Of a stretch of DNA of 64,000 nt, positions 34,247-43,310 are shown one piece after another. A program made the position numbers and the translations under genes. The stretch comes from Gp6-AA40 sp036407095. Lineage in GTDB: Bacteria > Acidobacteriota > Vicinamibacteria > Vicinamibacterales > UBA2999. The stretch is taken from NCBI GenBank assembly GCA_036407095.1, contig DASWZV010000055.1:16225-80224 (forward strand). Direction: 5' to 3'. Every line of letters starts with the position of its first letter. Positions within the stretch are counted from its first letter, which is position 1. Below the pieces are notes generated by a model that searched no databases, was not told the DNA's origin, and was given only the letters and a program-made list of their open reading frames with translations.

Positions 34247-34273
34247 GAGATCGTGCACGTATGCGATGATCTC
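34247..34273. other. Inverted repeat GAGATC-N15-GATCTC
   Basis: GAGATC (34247-34252) and GATCTC (34268-34273) form a 6-bp perfect stem around a 15-base loop in the 57-base gap between the TonB receptor stop and the bicupin start. There is no T-run, so a terminator is doubtful; it could be a weak hairpin or a binding site. Confidence 0.25.
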
Positions 34274-34294
34274 GGCGCACAGGAGAACGTGGCT

Positions 34295-35233
34295 ATGAAG
34301 CTTTGGATCGTGACGCTCGTGGCGCTGATTGCGATCGCGGGAATCTCCTCGTATGGACAGACGCCCTCGGGCGCAGCGCAACGACCGCCGGCGCGGCAGA
34401 CCGCGCCGCTGATCATGATGTCGCCGAAGGCCTCGTCTCCTGGGTGGACCGGCGTGCACCGGCCCCACACCAAGCTGGTTGATGTGCTCGCACGACACAA
34501 GGGCCAGGCCGATTGGGCCGAGACGATCGTTGACGATGAGAGCCTGAACGCGCAGTGGATCTCGATGGGACCCGGCAAGAGGACGCCGCGGCGGATGAAC
34601 GGCGATACGCGCGAATGGTGGATCGTGCAGTCGGGTAGCCTGCGCTTCACCGTGGAGGGACGTGAGCCCGTGGTCGCCACCAAGGGAGTCATGGTGCAGG
34701 TGCCGTATCGCACGCTGTATCAGATCGAGAACGTCGGCAGCGAACCGGCGCTGCGCCTCGAGGTGAACGTCGTGCGCGCGCGCAAGCTGTATCCGGTCGA
34801 TGAGACAGCCGCGCCGCTGAACGGATTCCAATACGTCAAGACGCGCGTCGACGGCGGGCAGGGCGTGCTCGATCCGCAGAATCGTCCGGTGGTGGATTTC
34901 AACAAGGTGGTCAGCGGGGAAGAGCGCAGCGGTGCGTTCGTCACCGACGATCGCAGCTTTGCGAACATCATCATGGGACGCTACCAGGCGCCGCAGCCGG
35001 GCAACAAGGGGCACTATCACGAGGAAGGCGGCGAGTTCTGGCTGATCATGCTCGGCCACATCCGCTACAAGATCGAAGGGCTGGAGCAGTTCGAAGCCGA
35101 ACAAGGCGACGTCGTGTACGTGCCCCGCCAGACATGGCATCTGGCGAGCAACGGCGGCAAGGAAGGCGAGCGCTCATGCCGTCTTGCCATGAACGGTTTT
35201 CCCTATCAGGCTCACATGTTCGAGGCAGACTGA
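34295..35233 (+). CDS. Exported bicupin protein
   Basis: 312 aa from the ATG at 34295 (GGAG upstream; Sec signal LWIVTLVALIAIAGISSYGQ). Two beta-rich halves: the first (about 60-150) has EWWIVQSGSLRFTVEGREP without a full metal triad; the second carries GHYHEEGGEFWLIMLGHIRYKI and VYVPRQTWHLASNGG, a normal HxH...E cupin site. Role unknown; likely a periplasmic binding or isomerase-type cupin. Its TGA overlaps the next ATG (TGATG), so translation is coupled. Confidence 0.78.
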   Translation: MKLWIVTLVALIAIAGISSYGQTPSGAAQRPPARQTAPLIMMSPKASSPGWTGVHRPHTKLVDVLARHKGQADWAETIVDDESLNAQWISMGPGKRTPRRMNGDTREWWIVQSGSLRFTVEGREPVVATKGVMVQVPYRTLYQIENVGSEPALRLEVNVVRARKLYPVDETAAPLNGFQYVKTRVDGGQGVLDPQNRPVVDFNKVVSGEERSGAFVTDDRSFANIIMGRYQAPQPGNKGHYHEEGGEFWLIMLGHIRYKIEGLEQFEAEQGDVVYVPRQTWHLASNGGKEGERSCRLAMNGFPYQAHMFEAD

Positions 35234-35805
35234 TGAAAGGGTTGCGAGTGTCGTGTGCGACCAGCTGCGTGCTGGCGGCGATGACGATCGGTTGCGGTGC
35301 AGGATCGACGAATGCCCCGGCTCAAAATTCACCAGCGGCGAGCACGCCTGCAGCTTCGACCAACGCGCCATCGGGCGCAGTGACGCTGCCGCCAGGGTTT
35401 CCCGAGCGGCCGTTCACTCGCGTCAAGTTCGATCAGCTGACGTGGAGACCCACCGAAGGCAACACACTCGGAGTGGAGACGGCGATTGTCGAAGGCGATC
35501 CGTCGAAGCCGGGCTACTACCTCACCATCAACCACTTTCCCCCCGGCGTGATGAGCCGCCCGCACTATCACCCAGACGAGCGTTACGTCATGGTCCTCAA
35601 AGGCACGTGGTACACGGATGAAGGAGAAGTGTTCCGGCCCAAGGAAGCGGTCCCGCTGAAACCGGGAGACTTCATGCGTCATCCCAAGGGCGGGCCGCAT
35701 TACGACGGCGGAATCGACGAGGACACCTGGGTTGCGATCAGCGGCTACGGTCCGACGAAGGCCACCGTCATCGACGGCGGCCCTTTGTTTGGAAAGTCGC
35801 GGTAA
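35233..35805 (+). CDS. Cupin lipoprotein
   Basis: 190 aa. The signal ends in AAMTIG-Cys, a lipobox-type site, followed by a Ser/Ala/Pro linker. The single cupin (about 70-185) shows MSRPHYHPDERYVMVLKGTWY and PHYDGGIDEDTW, with metal-type His residues. It is coupled to the preceding bicupin gene by a TGATG overlap and converges on the large TonB gene three bases beyond its stop. Function unknown. Confidence 0.75.
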   Translation: MKGLRVSCATSCVLAAMTIGCGAGSTNAPAQNSPAASTPAASTNAPSGAVTLPPGFPERPFTRVKFDQLTWRPTEGNTLGVETAIVEGDPSKPGYYLTINHFPPGVMSRPHYHPDERYVMVLKGTWYTDEGEVFRPKEAVPLKPGDFMRHPKGGPHYDGGIDEDTWVAISGYGPTKATVIDGGPLFGKSR

Positions 35806-35808
35806 CGA

Positions 35809-38800
35809 CTAGAACGCGAACTTCAGCCCGATCTGCAGCTCGCGCATTGGCGATCTGGTGCTGTTGATGGTTCCGTACAACGGACTCGTCATCGCCATGA
35901 TCGGGTCTCCCCAGATCGGATTGTTGAAGACGTTGAAGGCCTCGAGCCGGAACTGCAACGACTTCAGACCGCCAAGATTGAAGTTGCGAATCAGCGACAT
36001 GTCGGTGTTGAAAATCCCAGGCCCGATGACGATGTTGCGGCCAGCGTTGCCGTAGGTGAAGGTGGCCGGTCGCGAAAACGCGGCGGTGTTGAACCACTGC
36101 TGCGTCGTCTTCGCACCGTCGTTCGGATCCTGGCCGCTGACGAGATTCGGCCGATAGGTCTGGGAGCCGGTGTTGGGCACGTCGACGCCTACCGCCGGGT
36201 CTCTCGGGAAGCCGCTCGACTTGTTCACGATCGCACTGATCTGCCAACCGCCGAGAACTGCGGCCGCCGCGCCCTCCTGTGCGAGCGGTTTACCCGGCCC
36301 GAACGGCAGCTCGTACAGCAGCGATGTCACGAAGCGGTGCCGCACATCGAAGATCGACAGCCCCCATTCGCACTCGAAGCAGTTGCTGTTCTGCGGGAAC
36401 AGGGCGTCGCCATTGAGGACGCGAATACCGCTGCCGTTGTCCTCGGACTTCGAGAGCGTGTAACCGACGAGGGCCGAGAGCCCATGATTGAGCCTCCGCG
36501 TCAGCTTCAGTGCCATCGAGTTGTACTTGGCCTCGGCGACGTTGCCGATCTCCTGGATCTTGGTGAATTCCGGATAGGGCCGGCGGTCCTGAAGACTGCC
36601 TGGCCCCGGGGTCACCTCGTTGGCATCGAACATCCGCTCGAGCCGCTTGCTGCGCGATCCGAGATAGCCGATCTCCACGGCGGTGGCTCGATCGAGCTGC
36701 CGCTGAACATTGACGACGTACTGAATCATGTACGGCGTCTTGCGATCGAACTCGTTGCCGAGGACGTAGTGGTTCGTCACGCACACGAGCGGCGGCTGCA
36801 CCCCGCACGCGTTGGTGCCCGACCCGGCAAACGGGGCGCTCCAGTTGAGATTCACGAGCAGCGGATCGGCGGTGTCCTGACGACGGCCTGCGGCATTGCG
36901 CGCCATGTCGAACCGCGGATTGCCGGTGTCCTGCATGTAGAAGATGCCGGCGCCGGAACGGATCGACCAGTTGTCGCTGGGCGTCCACGCCCAGCCGACG
37001 CGTGGCGCGAAGTTCAACTTGTCGTCGTCGATCAGACGGCCGCCCAACTGACCGCCTCGCGACGTCTGGATGTTCGGTGCGAAGCGAATCGGTGAATCCT
37101 GGTAGAAGTCACCCTCGCCGATGCGAACCAATACCGGATGACGGGACAGATCGGCCACTGGCAGACCGGTGTCGCGGTACGGGAGATACGCGTTGATCAG
37201 CGTGCCACCTTGATCGAGCCATGGCGGCACGTACTCGTAGCGAATGCCGAGATCGAGCGTCATGTTGCTGTGCATGCGCCACGTGTCGGTGAAATAGTAG
37301 GACTGACTGGTCGCGCGGAACTCGGTTCGCGCGAGCGCCACGGCCAATTCGGACGTCCGCATGTAGCCGAGGAGGAAATCCGCGAACGCGGCGCCGCCCG
37401 AGGTCGCCGCACCGGTCAACGATCCCGTCGCGCGTCCGTCGAAGGTGAATGCCCCGCGCGAGAACTGATTGCCGACCTGGTTGTAGTGATCGCGCCTGAT
37501 GCTGGCGCCGGCCTTGAAGGCGTGCTTGCCACGAATCCAGGACAGGTTGTCGGTGAACTCGAAGGTCTTGTTCCGGTTGGTATAGGGACCTTCCGTGCTG
37601 TCACCGAATCCGCTGTATCCGGAGATACCGACGGAGGGAATTCCCCACGATTCGTCGGGCCCGGTCGACACGCCGGGGACCGCGAGCTCCGACACGACAT
37701 CTCGTACAAATGCGAGCTCGCGTCCGAACGTATTGAAGAACGAGTTGAAGCCGAAACGGAACTCGTTGAGCACGGTCGGCGACAGCGTGTAGGTGTCACC
37801 GATCATCAGCTGGTGCACGGTGTTCAGCAGCTTCGAGCCGTTCAGCATCAACGCCGGCGTCACCTCGTCATCATGGCTGTAGCTGTACCGACTCATCCAG
37901 TTCGACTTCGAGCTCTGAACGAAGTCGATGCGCTGGGTGTACTGCTTTCGGTCGATGACGCGATCTTGGTTCGCGATGTAGTTGTTCTCGGTGCCCGCGG
38001 CATTCGGCGCGGGATAGAACTCGAGCAGCTTCTTGGAAATCGGACTGATTCGGTCATCCGGAATGCGGTTGCCGGCAAACGGCTGGCATGTCCGCACTCC
38101 GCCGGCCACCGCGCAGGTCGCCGGATCGTAAAGCTGCGTGGCCAGGGCCGAGAAATCGCCCGATCGCATCGCCGCCGTAGGCATGGTGAAAGGCGTCAGG
38201 AACGTCTTGTTGTCTTTGTAGCCCTCCCAGTTCGACATGAAGAACAGGCGGTTGGTGGCGATCGGACCGGTGGCCGTATAGCCGAACTGATCCCATTTGA
38301 ATGGTGGCTTGGCCGCGGCGGCCTGGGCGGCCGTGAAGGCGTACGGGCGGGCGTCGAACTTGTCGTCGCGGTGGAACTCGAAGACCGTGCCGTGGAACGC
38401 GTTCGATCCCGACTTGGTGACGACGTTCACCTGGCCCGCTGCGCGCCCGAACTCCGCCGAGTAGATCCCGGTTTGCACCTTGAATTCTTCCAACGCGTCG
38501 ACCGACGGCAGGAAGATGTAGGTGTTGAAATTGACGTCGGTGTTGTCGACGCCATCGAGCGTGTAGTAGTTGAACTCGCGCCGTTGCCCCGCGATCGAGA
38601 TCTGCTGGTTGGCGCGCGAACCGCCTTGCCGATCGCCGGCCTGACCCGCGCCGGCGAACCCTGCGCTCACGTTGGGACTCAACGCGATCAAACTGAGATA
38701 GTTGCGGCCATTGAGCGGCAGCTCCACGATCCTGCGGTTTTCGATGACGGTGCCGACGGTCGCGTTTTGCGTCGATATGAGCGTCGTGACCGCGGTCACC

Positions 38801-39144
38801 TCCGTGGTCTCGGCGAGCACACCAATTTCCAGGGTCAGACCGACGCGAAGCGCCTCCTCGACGTGCAAGTCGACGGCGCTCTGTGCGACCTTGAAGCCTT
38901 GCAGCTCGGCTTTGACCAGATACGATCCCGGAGGCATCGCCGGGAATGTGAACGCGCCGACTTCATTCGTCTGCTGGGTCCGGACGGCGTTCGTGGCAAC
39001 GTTGTGCGCGGTCACGGTTGCACCGGGAAGAACGCCCCCTGACGCGTCTTTCACTTCACCGGTAATGGTGCCGAGTGTCTGGGCGTATCCAGAGGTTGCG
39101 AGAAACAGACCGAGAACGACTCCACCCCCAACGAGTTTCAGCAT
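35809..39144 (-). CDS. Oar-like TonB-dependent outer-membrane receptor
   Basis: 1111 aa, AAGGAG 8 bases before the ATG. Signal (LVGGGVVLGLFLATSGYAQ), carboxypeptidase-regulatory domain (about 22-105: ITGEVKDASGGVLPGATVTAHN), plug (NYYTLDGVDNTDVNFN, EEFKVQTGIYSAEFGRAAGQVNVVT), then a long barrel ending in MRELQIGLKFAF. It runs opposite to the neighbouring genes and is divergent from the haem/propeller gene at 39350; the 205-base gap holds motif copy C and a second palindrome. Substrate unknown. Confidence 0.9.
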   Translation of the reverse strand: MLKLVGGGVVLGLFLATSGYAQTLGTITGEVKDASGGVLPGATVTAHNVATNAVRTQQTNEVGAFTFPAMPPGSYLVKAELQGFKVAQSAVDLHVEEALRVGLTLEIGVLAETTEVTAVTTLISTQNATVGTVIENRRIVELPLNGRNYLSLIALSPNVSAGFAGAGQAGDRQGGSRANQQISIAGQRREFNYYTLDGVDNTDVNFNTYIFLPSVDALEEFKVQTGIYSAEFGRAAGQVNVVTKSGSNAFHGTVFEFHRDDKFDARPYAFTAAQAAAAKPPFKWDQFGYTATGPIATNRLFFMSNWEGYKDNKTFLTPFTMPTAAMRSGDFSALATQLYDPATCAVAGGVRTCQPFAGNRIPDDRISPISKKLLEFYPAPNAAGTENNYIANQDRVIDRKQYTQRIDFVQSSKSNWMSRYSYSHDDEVTPALMLNGSKLLNTVHQLMIGDTYTLSPTVLNEFRFGFNSFFNTFGRELAFVRDVVSELAVPGVSTGPDESWGIPSVGISGYSGFGDSTEGPYTNRNKTFEFTDNLSWIRGKHAFKAGASIRRDHYNQVGNQFSRGAFTFDGRATGSLTGAATSGGAAFADFLLGYMRTSELAVALARTEFRATSQSYYFTDTWRMHSNMTLDLGIRYEYVPPWLDQGGTLINAYLPYRDTGLPVADLSRHPVLVRIGEGDFYQDSPIRFAPNIQTSRGGQLGGRLIDDDKLNFAPRVGWAWTPSDNWSIRSGAGIFYMQDTGNPRFDMARNAAGRRQDTADPLLVNLNWSAPFAGSGTNACGVQPPLVCVTNHYVLGNEFDRKTPYMIQYVVNVQRQLDRATAVEIGYLGSRSKRLERMFDANEVTPGPGSLQDRRPYPEFTKIQEIGNVAEAKYNSMALKLTRRLNHGLSALVGYTLSKSEDNGSGIRVLNGDALFPQNSNCFECEWGLSIFDVRHRFVTSLLYELPFGPGKPLAQEGAAAAVLGGWQISAIVNKSSGFPRDPAVGVDVPNTGSQTYRPNLVSGQDPNDGAKTTQQWFNTAAFSRPATFTYGNAGRNIVIGPGIFNTDMSLIRNFNLGGLKSLQFRLEAFNVFNNPIWGDPIMAMTSPLYGTINSTRSPMRELQIGLKFAF

Positions 39145-39182
39145 CGCGCTTCTCCTTGGCTGGCCTGTGGTCGAATGGCGTG

Positions 39183-39197
39183 CTGCACTATACGCAA
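39183..39197 (-). promoter_or_regulatory. Candidate operator, IclR-type motif copy C
   Basis: Minus-strand TTGCGTATAGTGCAG, identical to copy B for its first 12 bases. It lies 39 bases upstream of the TonB receptor start and contains TATAGT in a position suited to a -10 element. Inference. Confidence 0.45.
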
Positions 39198-39207
39198 TAC
39201 GTGTTGC
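39194..39207. promoter_or_regulatory. Palindrome GCAATACGTGTTGC
   Basis: Fourteen bases, symmetric at six of seven pairs, overlapping motif copy C. Such CpG-centred palindromes are common LacI- or GntR-family sites. It would place a second regulator over the TonB receptor promoter. No protein can be assigned. Confidence 0.3.
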
Positions 39208-39349
39208 AGTTGCGAGTGCTTTGACGCGAATTTGTTGGCCCTCAATCCAAGGAGGTCGCCGAGATCGGGATGGACTTCCCGGCGCTGCCGATCGACACTT
39301 GGCGCGTCCCGATCGGGATCGCGGCGGACGCCATCAAGGAACCCAGGCC

Positions 39350-41479
39350 ATGCGCAAGCAGATCGGTGTTCTTCTCGTTGTGGGCGGCATTGTGGCCGGC
39401 TCGGCGATGTGGAGCGCGGCACAACAGACGCCGCGCAACGCAACGCCTCAAATCAACATCGACCCTGATGACATCGCGGGTGTCGTGACCGGCACGCGCG
39501 GACCGGAAGCCGGCGTGTGGGTGATTGCCGAAACATCCGACACCCCGACCAGGCTTCGCAAGATCGTGGTGACCGACGAGCAGGGTCGTTTCCTGCTTCC
39601 CGACCTCCCGACGAAAGCGACGTTCAGCATCTGGGTGCGCGGGTACGGGCTCGTCGATTCAATGCCGGTTCGCTCGGCGCCGGGGCGGAGACTCACGTTG
39701 ACGGTCCGCGCTGCGTCCGATGCCCGCACCGCGGCGCGCGTGTATCCGGCCAGCTATTGGTACTCGCTCATCGACATCCCCGCGGAGCGTGAGTTCCCCG
39801 GCACCGGCCCTTCCGGGAACGGGATCGCGCCGGAGATGCAGACCCAGCACCACTGGATCAATCAGATCAAAGCCAACTGCAACGTATGCCATCAGATGGG
39901 TAATCAGGCCACGCGCGAGATCCCGAAAGCGCTCGGAACGTTCGCATCCGCAGTCGGCGCCTGGGACGCTCGTGTCCAGGCCGGGCAGGATGGACAAAGC
40001 ATGACCGGCATGGTCACCGCGCTGGGTCGTCAGCGCGGGCTCGACATGTTCGCTCGCTGGACGGATCGCATTGCCGCTGGCGATGTCCCGGCGGCGGCGC
40101 CGCCGCGCCCGCAAGGGCGTGAGCGCAACGTCGTGCTCACGATGTGGGATTGGGGTGGGTGCGCGACGTTCGCACATGACGAGCTCACGACCGACAAACG
40201 CAATCCAACTGCGAATGCGTTTGGTCCGATCTACGGCGTCGACTGGGGCAACGACGGATTCCTCATCGTCGACCCGCTCGAACACACCGCCGACGAGATC
40301 CGAATCCCGGTGCTCGATCCGAAAGTGCCGCCGGGCAAGCCACAGCAGATGCCAGTGCCATCACCGTACTGGGGCGATCAGTTGTACTGGTATGACCCGG
40401 CGATCACCAATCACGCAGCGATGGACGGCAAAGGGCGCGTGTGGATGTCGTCGCGCTTCCGGGTGCCCGAGAATCAGCCGGCGTTCTGCGCCACTCACCC
40501 CTCGGCGGCACTCGCACCGCAGAAAAGCAGCTTCCGCCAGGTGCAGTACTTCGATCCCAAGACGCGGCAGTTCAAGCAGGTCAACATCTGCTTCGACACT
40601 CACCACGTGCAGTTTGACAAGAACGAAGTGCTGTACGGGAACGGCGTCTTCAGTGGTGCGATCGGATGGATCGATACGAAGATACTCGACGCAACCGGCG
40701 ACGAAGCCGCCGCACAGGGCTGGTGTCGCGGCTATCACGACATCAATCAAGACGGGAAGATCGATCCTTCCGTCGATCGTCCGATCGCGGTCAGCGTCAT
40801 CTACAGCGTCATTCCCCATCCAACGGACGGCAGCGTCTGGGGCGCGGCGCCAGGTCCGATGCCGGGCAAGATCATTCGCATCGATCCGAAGACATGCGTT
40901 GGCGAAGCCTATGAGCCGCCGTTCGACCCGGCAGCGGGCGTTGTCGGCTACACGCCGCGCGGCATCGACGTCGATTCGAACGGTGTGATCTGGACGGCGC
41001 TGGCGAGCAGCGGCCATCTCGCCAGCTTCGACCGCCGCAAGTGCAAGGGCCCGCTGCAAGGGCCGACGTCGACCGACGGCCAGCACTGCCGCGAAGGGTG
41101 GACGCTCCATCCCGTGCCGGGACCGCGCTTCAGAGGTGTGCGCGGCGACGTCGCCGTCGATTTCCAGTACTACAACTTCGTCGATCGCTACAACGTCTTC
41201 GGGCTGGGGCGCGACGTGCCGTTCGCCAACGGCACCAACTCCGACTCGCTGCTGGCCCTGCAACCGGATGGGACCTGGCTGGTCATGCGAGTGCCGTATC
41301 CACTGGGATTCTTCTCGCGCGGCATGGATGCTCGCATCGACGACCCGAACGCGGGATGGAAGGGGCGTGGGCTCTACGCCGACTATGGCCCGAATGCGAC
41401 ATGGCACATCGAGGGTGGTCTGGGCACGCGCAGCGCCGTCGTCAAGTTCCAGATGCGGCCCGACCCGCTGGCGAAGTAG
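39350..41479 (+). CDS. Exported haem protein with carboxypeptidase-regulatory and beta-propeller (lyase-like) regions
   Basis: 709 aa from the ATG at 39350 (AAGGA upstream). Sec signal (IGVLLVVGGIVAGSAMWSAA), a carboxypeptidase-regulatory-like sandwich (about 42-125), a cytochrome-like segment with CNVCH at 177-181, then about 400 residues of propeller-like sequence (VDWGNDGFLIVDPL, GIDVDSNGVIWTALASSGHLASFDRR) resembling streptogramin/virginiamycin-B-lyase-type propellers. Many cysteines occur outside the haem motif. The combination suggests a periplasmic redox protein; the reaction is unknown. It heads a plus-strand series with the 'DLSG' family genes. Confidence 0.75.
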   Translation: MRKQIGVLLVVGGIVAGSAMWSAAQQTPRNATPQINIDPDDIAGVVTGTRGPEAGVWVIAETSDTPTRLRKIVVTDEQGRFLLPDLPTKATFSIWVRGYGLVDSMPVRSAPGRRLTLTVRAASDARTAARVYPASYWYSLIDIPAEREFPGTGPSGNGIAPEMQTQHHWINQIKANCNVCHQMGNQATREIPKALGTFASAVGAWDARVQAGQDGQSMTGMVTALGRQRGLDMFARWTDRIAAGDVPAAAPPRPQGRERNVVLTMWDWGGCATFAHDELTTDKRNPTANAFGPIYGVDWGNDGFLIVDPLEHTADEIRIPVLDPKVPPGKPQQMPVPSPYWGDQLYWYDPAITNHAAMDGKGRVWMSSRFRVPENQPAFCATHPSAALAPQKSSFRQVQYFDPKTRQFKQVNICFDTHHVQFDKNEVLYGNGVFSGAIGWIDTKILDATGDEAAAQGWCRGYHDINQDGKIDPSVDRPIAVSVIYSVIPHPTDGSVWGAAPGPMPGKIIRIDPKTCVGEAYEPPFDPAAGVVGYTPRGIDVDSNGVIWTALASSGHLASFDRRKCKGPLQGPTSTDGQHCREGWTLHPVPGPRFRGVRGDVAVDFQYYNFVDRYNVFGLGRDVPFANGTNSDSLLALQPDGTWLVMRVPYPLGFFSRGMDARIDDPNAGWKGRGLYADYGPNATWHIEGGLGTRSAVVKFQMRPDPLAK

Positions 41480-41484
41480 TGCCG

Positions 41485-42339
41485 ATGCGCACGCCTCGTG
41501 TTCGCCCCGTCGTGCTTGCCCTCACCGTGATCGCGGTGCTCGGCACCACGGTGTTCGGCCATGTTGATTTGTCCGGAGCGTGGGGACAGCGATTTCACGA
41601 AGACTTGCCCGAACGCGGGGCCGGGCCCGAAATCGGCGACTATCTCGGGCTTCCGATCAACGACGCCGCACGCCTGCGAGCCGATTCGTGGGACGCAGGG
41701 AAGTGGACGATGCTGGAGCGTCAATGTGAGCCGCATCCGGCCGACTACGCGCCGCGCGGCCCGGCGAGCCTCCGCATCTCCAGCACTGTCGATCCGATCT
41801 CGCAGGATGTGATCTCCTGGGAGACGACGATGATGTGGATGCTGCCGCATCGGACGATCTACATGGATGGCCGCGCCCGCCCCTCTGAGTACGCGCAGCA
41901 CACGTGGCAGGGATTCTCGACCGGTGAGTGGGAAGGCGACATGCTCAAGGTGACGACGACTCACCTCAAGGAGGGATGGATCCGCCGCAATGGCGTGCCG
42001 CGCAGCGAGAAGGCCACGCTGATCGAATATTTCATCAGACACGGGGAGTACCTCACGCTCGTGACCATCGTGAAAGATCCCGTGTACCTCACGGAGCCAT
42101 TTGTCCGTACCTCCAATTGGGTCGCCGATGCCGGATTTCAGCTGAGTCCGTTCTCGTGCATTCCGACCGTGGAGATTGAGCGCGCACGTGACGAGGTGCC
42201 GCACCATCTTCCTGGCGAAAACCCGTACCTCACTGAGTTCGCGGCAAAACACGGTCTGCCAACGGACGCCGCGCGTGGCGGCGCGCAAACGATGTACCCC
42301 GACTATCTCGATCGGCTACGCCGCGACGGGGTCAGGTGA
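41485..42339 (+). CDS. Secreted 'DLSG' family protein of unknown function
   Basis: 284 aa from the ATG at 41485, five bases after the previous stop. Signal VRPVVLALTVIAVLGTTVFG is followed by HVDLSGAW. The conserved core reads TWQGFSTGEWEGDMLKV, HLKEGWIRRNGVPRSEKATLIEYF, TIVKDPVYLTEPFV, in the same order as the equivalents at 3434 and 44107. No catalytic motif recognised. The TGA overlaps the next ATG. Confidence 0.72.
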   Translation: MRTPRVRPVVLALTVIAVLGTTVFGHVDLSGAWGQRFHEDLPERGAGPEIGDYLGLPINDAARLRADSWDAGKWTMLERQCEPHPADYAPRGPASLRISSTVDPISQDVISWETTMMWMLPHRTIYMDGRARPSEYAQHTWQGFSTGEWEGDMLKVTTTHLKEGWIRRNGVPRSEKATLIEYFIRHGEYLTLVTIVKDPVYLTEPFVRTSNWVADAGFQLSPFSCIPTVEIERARDEVPHHLPGENPYLTEFAAKHGLPTDAARGGAQTMYPDYLDRLRRDGVR

Positions 42340-43310
42340 TGAGACGTGTGACACGCGCGATCGCGGCTGTCAGCGGGCTGCTGTGGGCGGTTGTGGGAAC
42401 GACCGCTGCTGAAGATGCCGGCGCCATTCAGGTGCTGCCTGTGCAGGGCAACGTCTTCGTCCTCGCAACCTCGAATGGCAACACGACCGTGCAGATCGGA
42501 TCGGAAGGTCCGTTGGTCGTCGATACGCAGCCGGCCGCGTTGAGCGAGAAAGTCATCGAGGCAATCGGGCGGCTGAGCCCACGGCCGATCCGGCACATCG
42601 TGTTGACGAGTGGCGGCGACCAGCAGGCCGGCGGTGCAGCGAAGTTGTCGAAAGCAGGCCGCTACGTTCGTGTGATCGACACCATTGATCCGCGCGGAAT
42701 CGACATTCGCGCCTCGATCATCGCGCACCTGAGTGTGCTGAACCGGATGAGCGCGGCGAACGTGCCCTCGGAATCGTGGCCTACAGACACGTACTTCAGC
42801 CCCGAGTGGTCGATCTTCTCCAACGGCGAGGCCGTGCAACTCGTCCACATCGATGCGGCGCACAGTGACGGCGACACCATCGTCTTCTTCCGGCGTTCCG
42901 ATGTCGTCAGCACAGGCGCGATCTTCGACGCCGGCGGATACCCCCGCTTCGATCCGGCGCAAGGCGGGAGCATCGCCGGTGTCATCGAAGGTCTGAACCG
43001 CGTGCTCGATATCACCGTGCCCGGTGAGAACCAGGAAGGCGGCACGGTTGTCATTCCCGGACGCGGGCGACTGAGCGACGAAACAGACGTCGCGAACTAC
43101 CGCGATATGGTGACGATCGTCCGCGATCGAGTGCGTGCGATGGTCGTCAAGGGGTTCTCTCTCCAGCAAGTGCAACAGGCGAAGCCGACCTTCGACTACG
43201 ACGGTCTCTTCGACACACGGAACGGCTGGACGCACGAGATGTTCGTCGAGGCGATCTATCGCGACCTGACGAGATCCACAGACCGCAATTCGAGTGAGCC
43301 GAAACGATGA
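42339..43310 (+). CDS. MBL-fold protein lacking the HxHxDH metal motif (pseudoenzyme candidate)
   Basis: 323 aa from the ATG at 42339 (a GTG at 42336 is also in frame). Sec signal (IAAVSGLLWAVVGTTAAE). The MBL fold is recognisable from VFVLATSNGNTTVQIGSEGPLVVDTQ and VQLVHIDAAHSDGDTIVFF, but where active members have HxHxDH this protein reads LTSGGDQQAGG, so the first metal site is lost. The frame is intact over the whole length, arguing against decay. It is coupled on both sides (TGATG before, ATGA after) to 'DLSG'-family genes. Function unknown. Confidence 0.75.
   Translation: MRRVTRAIAAVSGLLWAVVGTTAAEDAGAIQVLPVQGNVFVLATSNGNTTVQIGSEGPLVVDTQPAALSEKVIEAIGRLSPRPIRHIVLTSGGDQQAGGAAKLSKAGRYVRVIDTIDPRGIDIRASIIAHLSVLNRMSAANVPSESWPTDTYFSPEWSIFSNGEAVQLVHIDAAHSDGDTIVFFRRSDVVSTGAIFDAGGYPRFDPAQGGSIAGVIEGLNRVLDITVPGENQEGGTVVIPGRGRLSDETDVANYRDMVTIVRDRVRAMVVKGFSLQQVQQAKPTFDYDGLFDTRNGWTHEMFVEAIYRDLTRSTDRNSSEPKR

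Noticed and set aside
34253..34267. Fifth copy of the IclR-type motif (GTGCACGTATGCGAT)
   Set aside because: Similar letters, but an extra base breaks the spacing of the two half-sites.
34247..34273. Intrinsic terminator after the first TonB receptor
   Set aside because: The 6-bp stem has a 15-base loop and no T-run; kept only as an inverted repeat.
37138..39042. 634-codon plus-strand open frame inside the TonB receptor region
   Set aside because: Antisense to a complete receptor with signal, plug and C-terminal aromatic residue; composition is that of a shadow frame.
42339..43310. Pseudogene reading of the metal-less MBL gene
   Set aside because: The frame is complete, overlaps both neighbours' start/stop signals, and keeps a good signal peptide.
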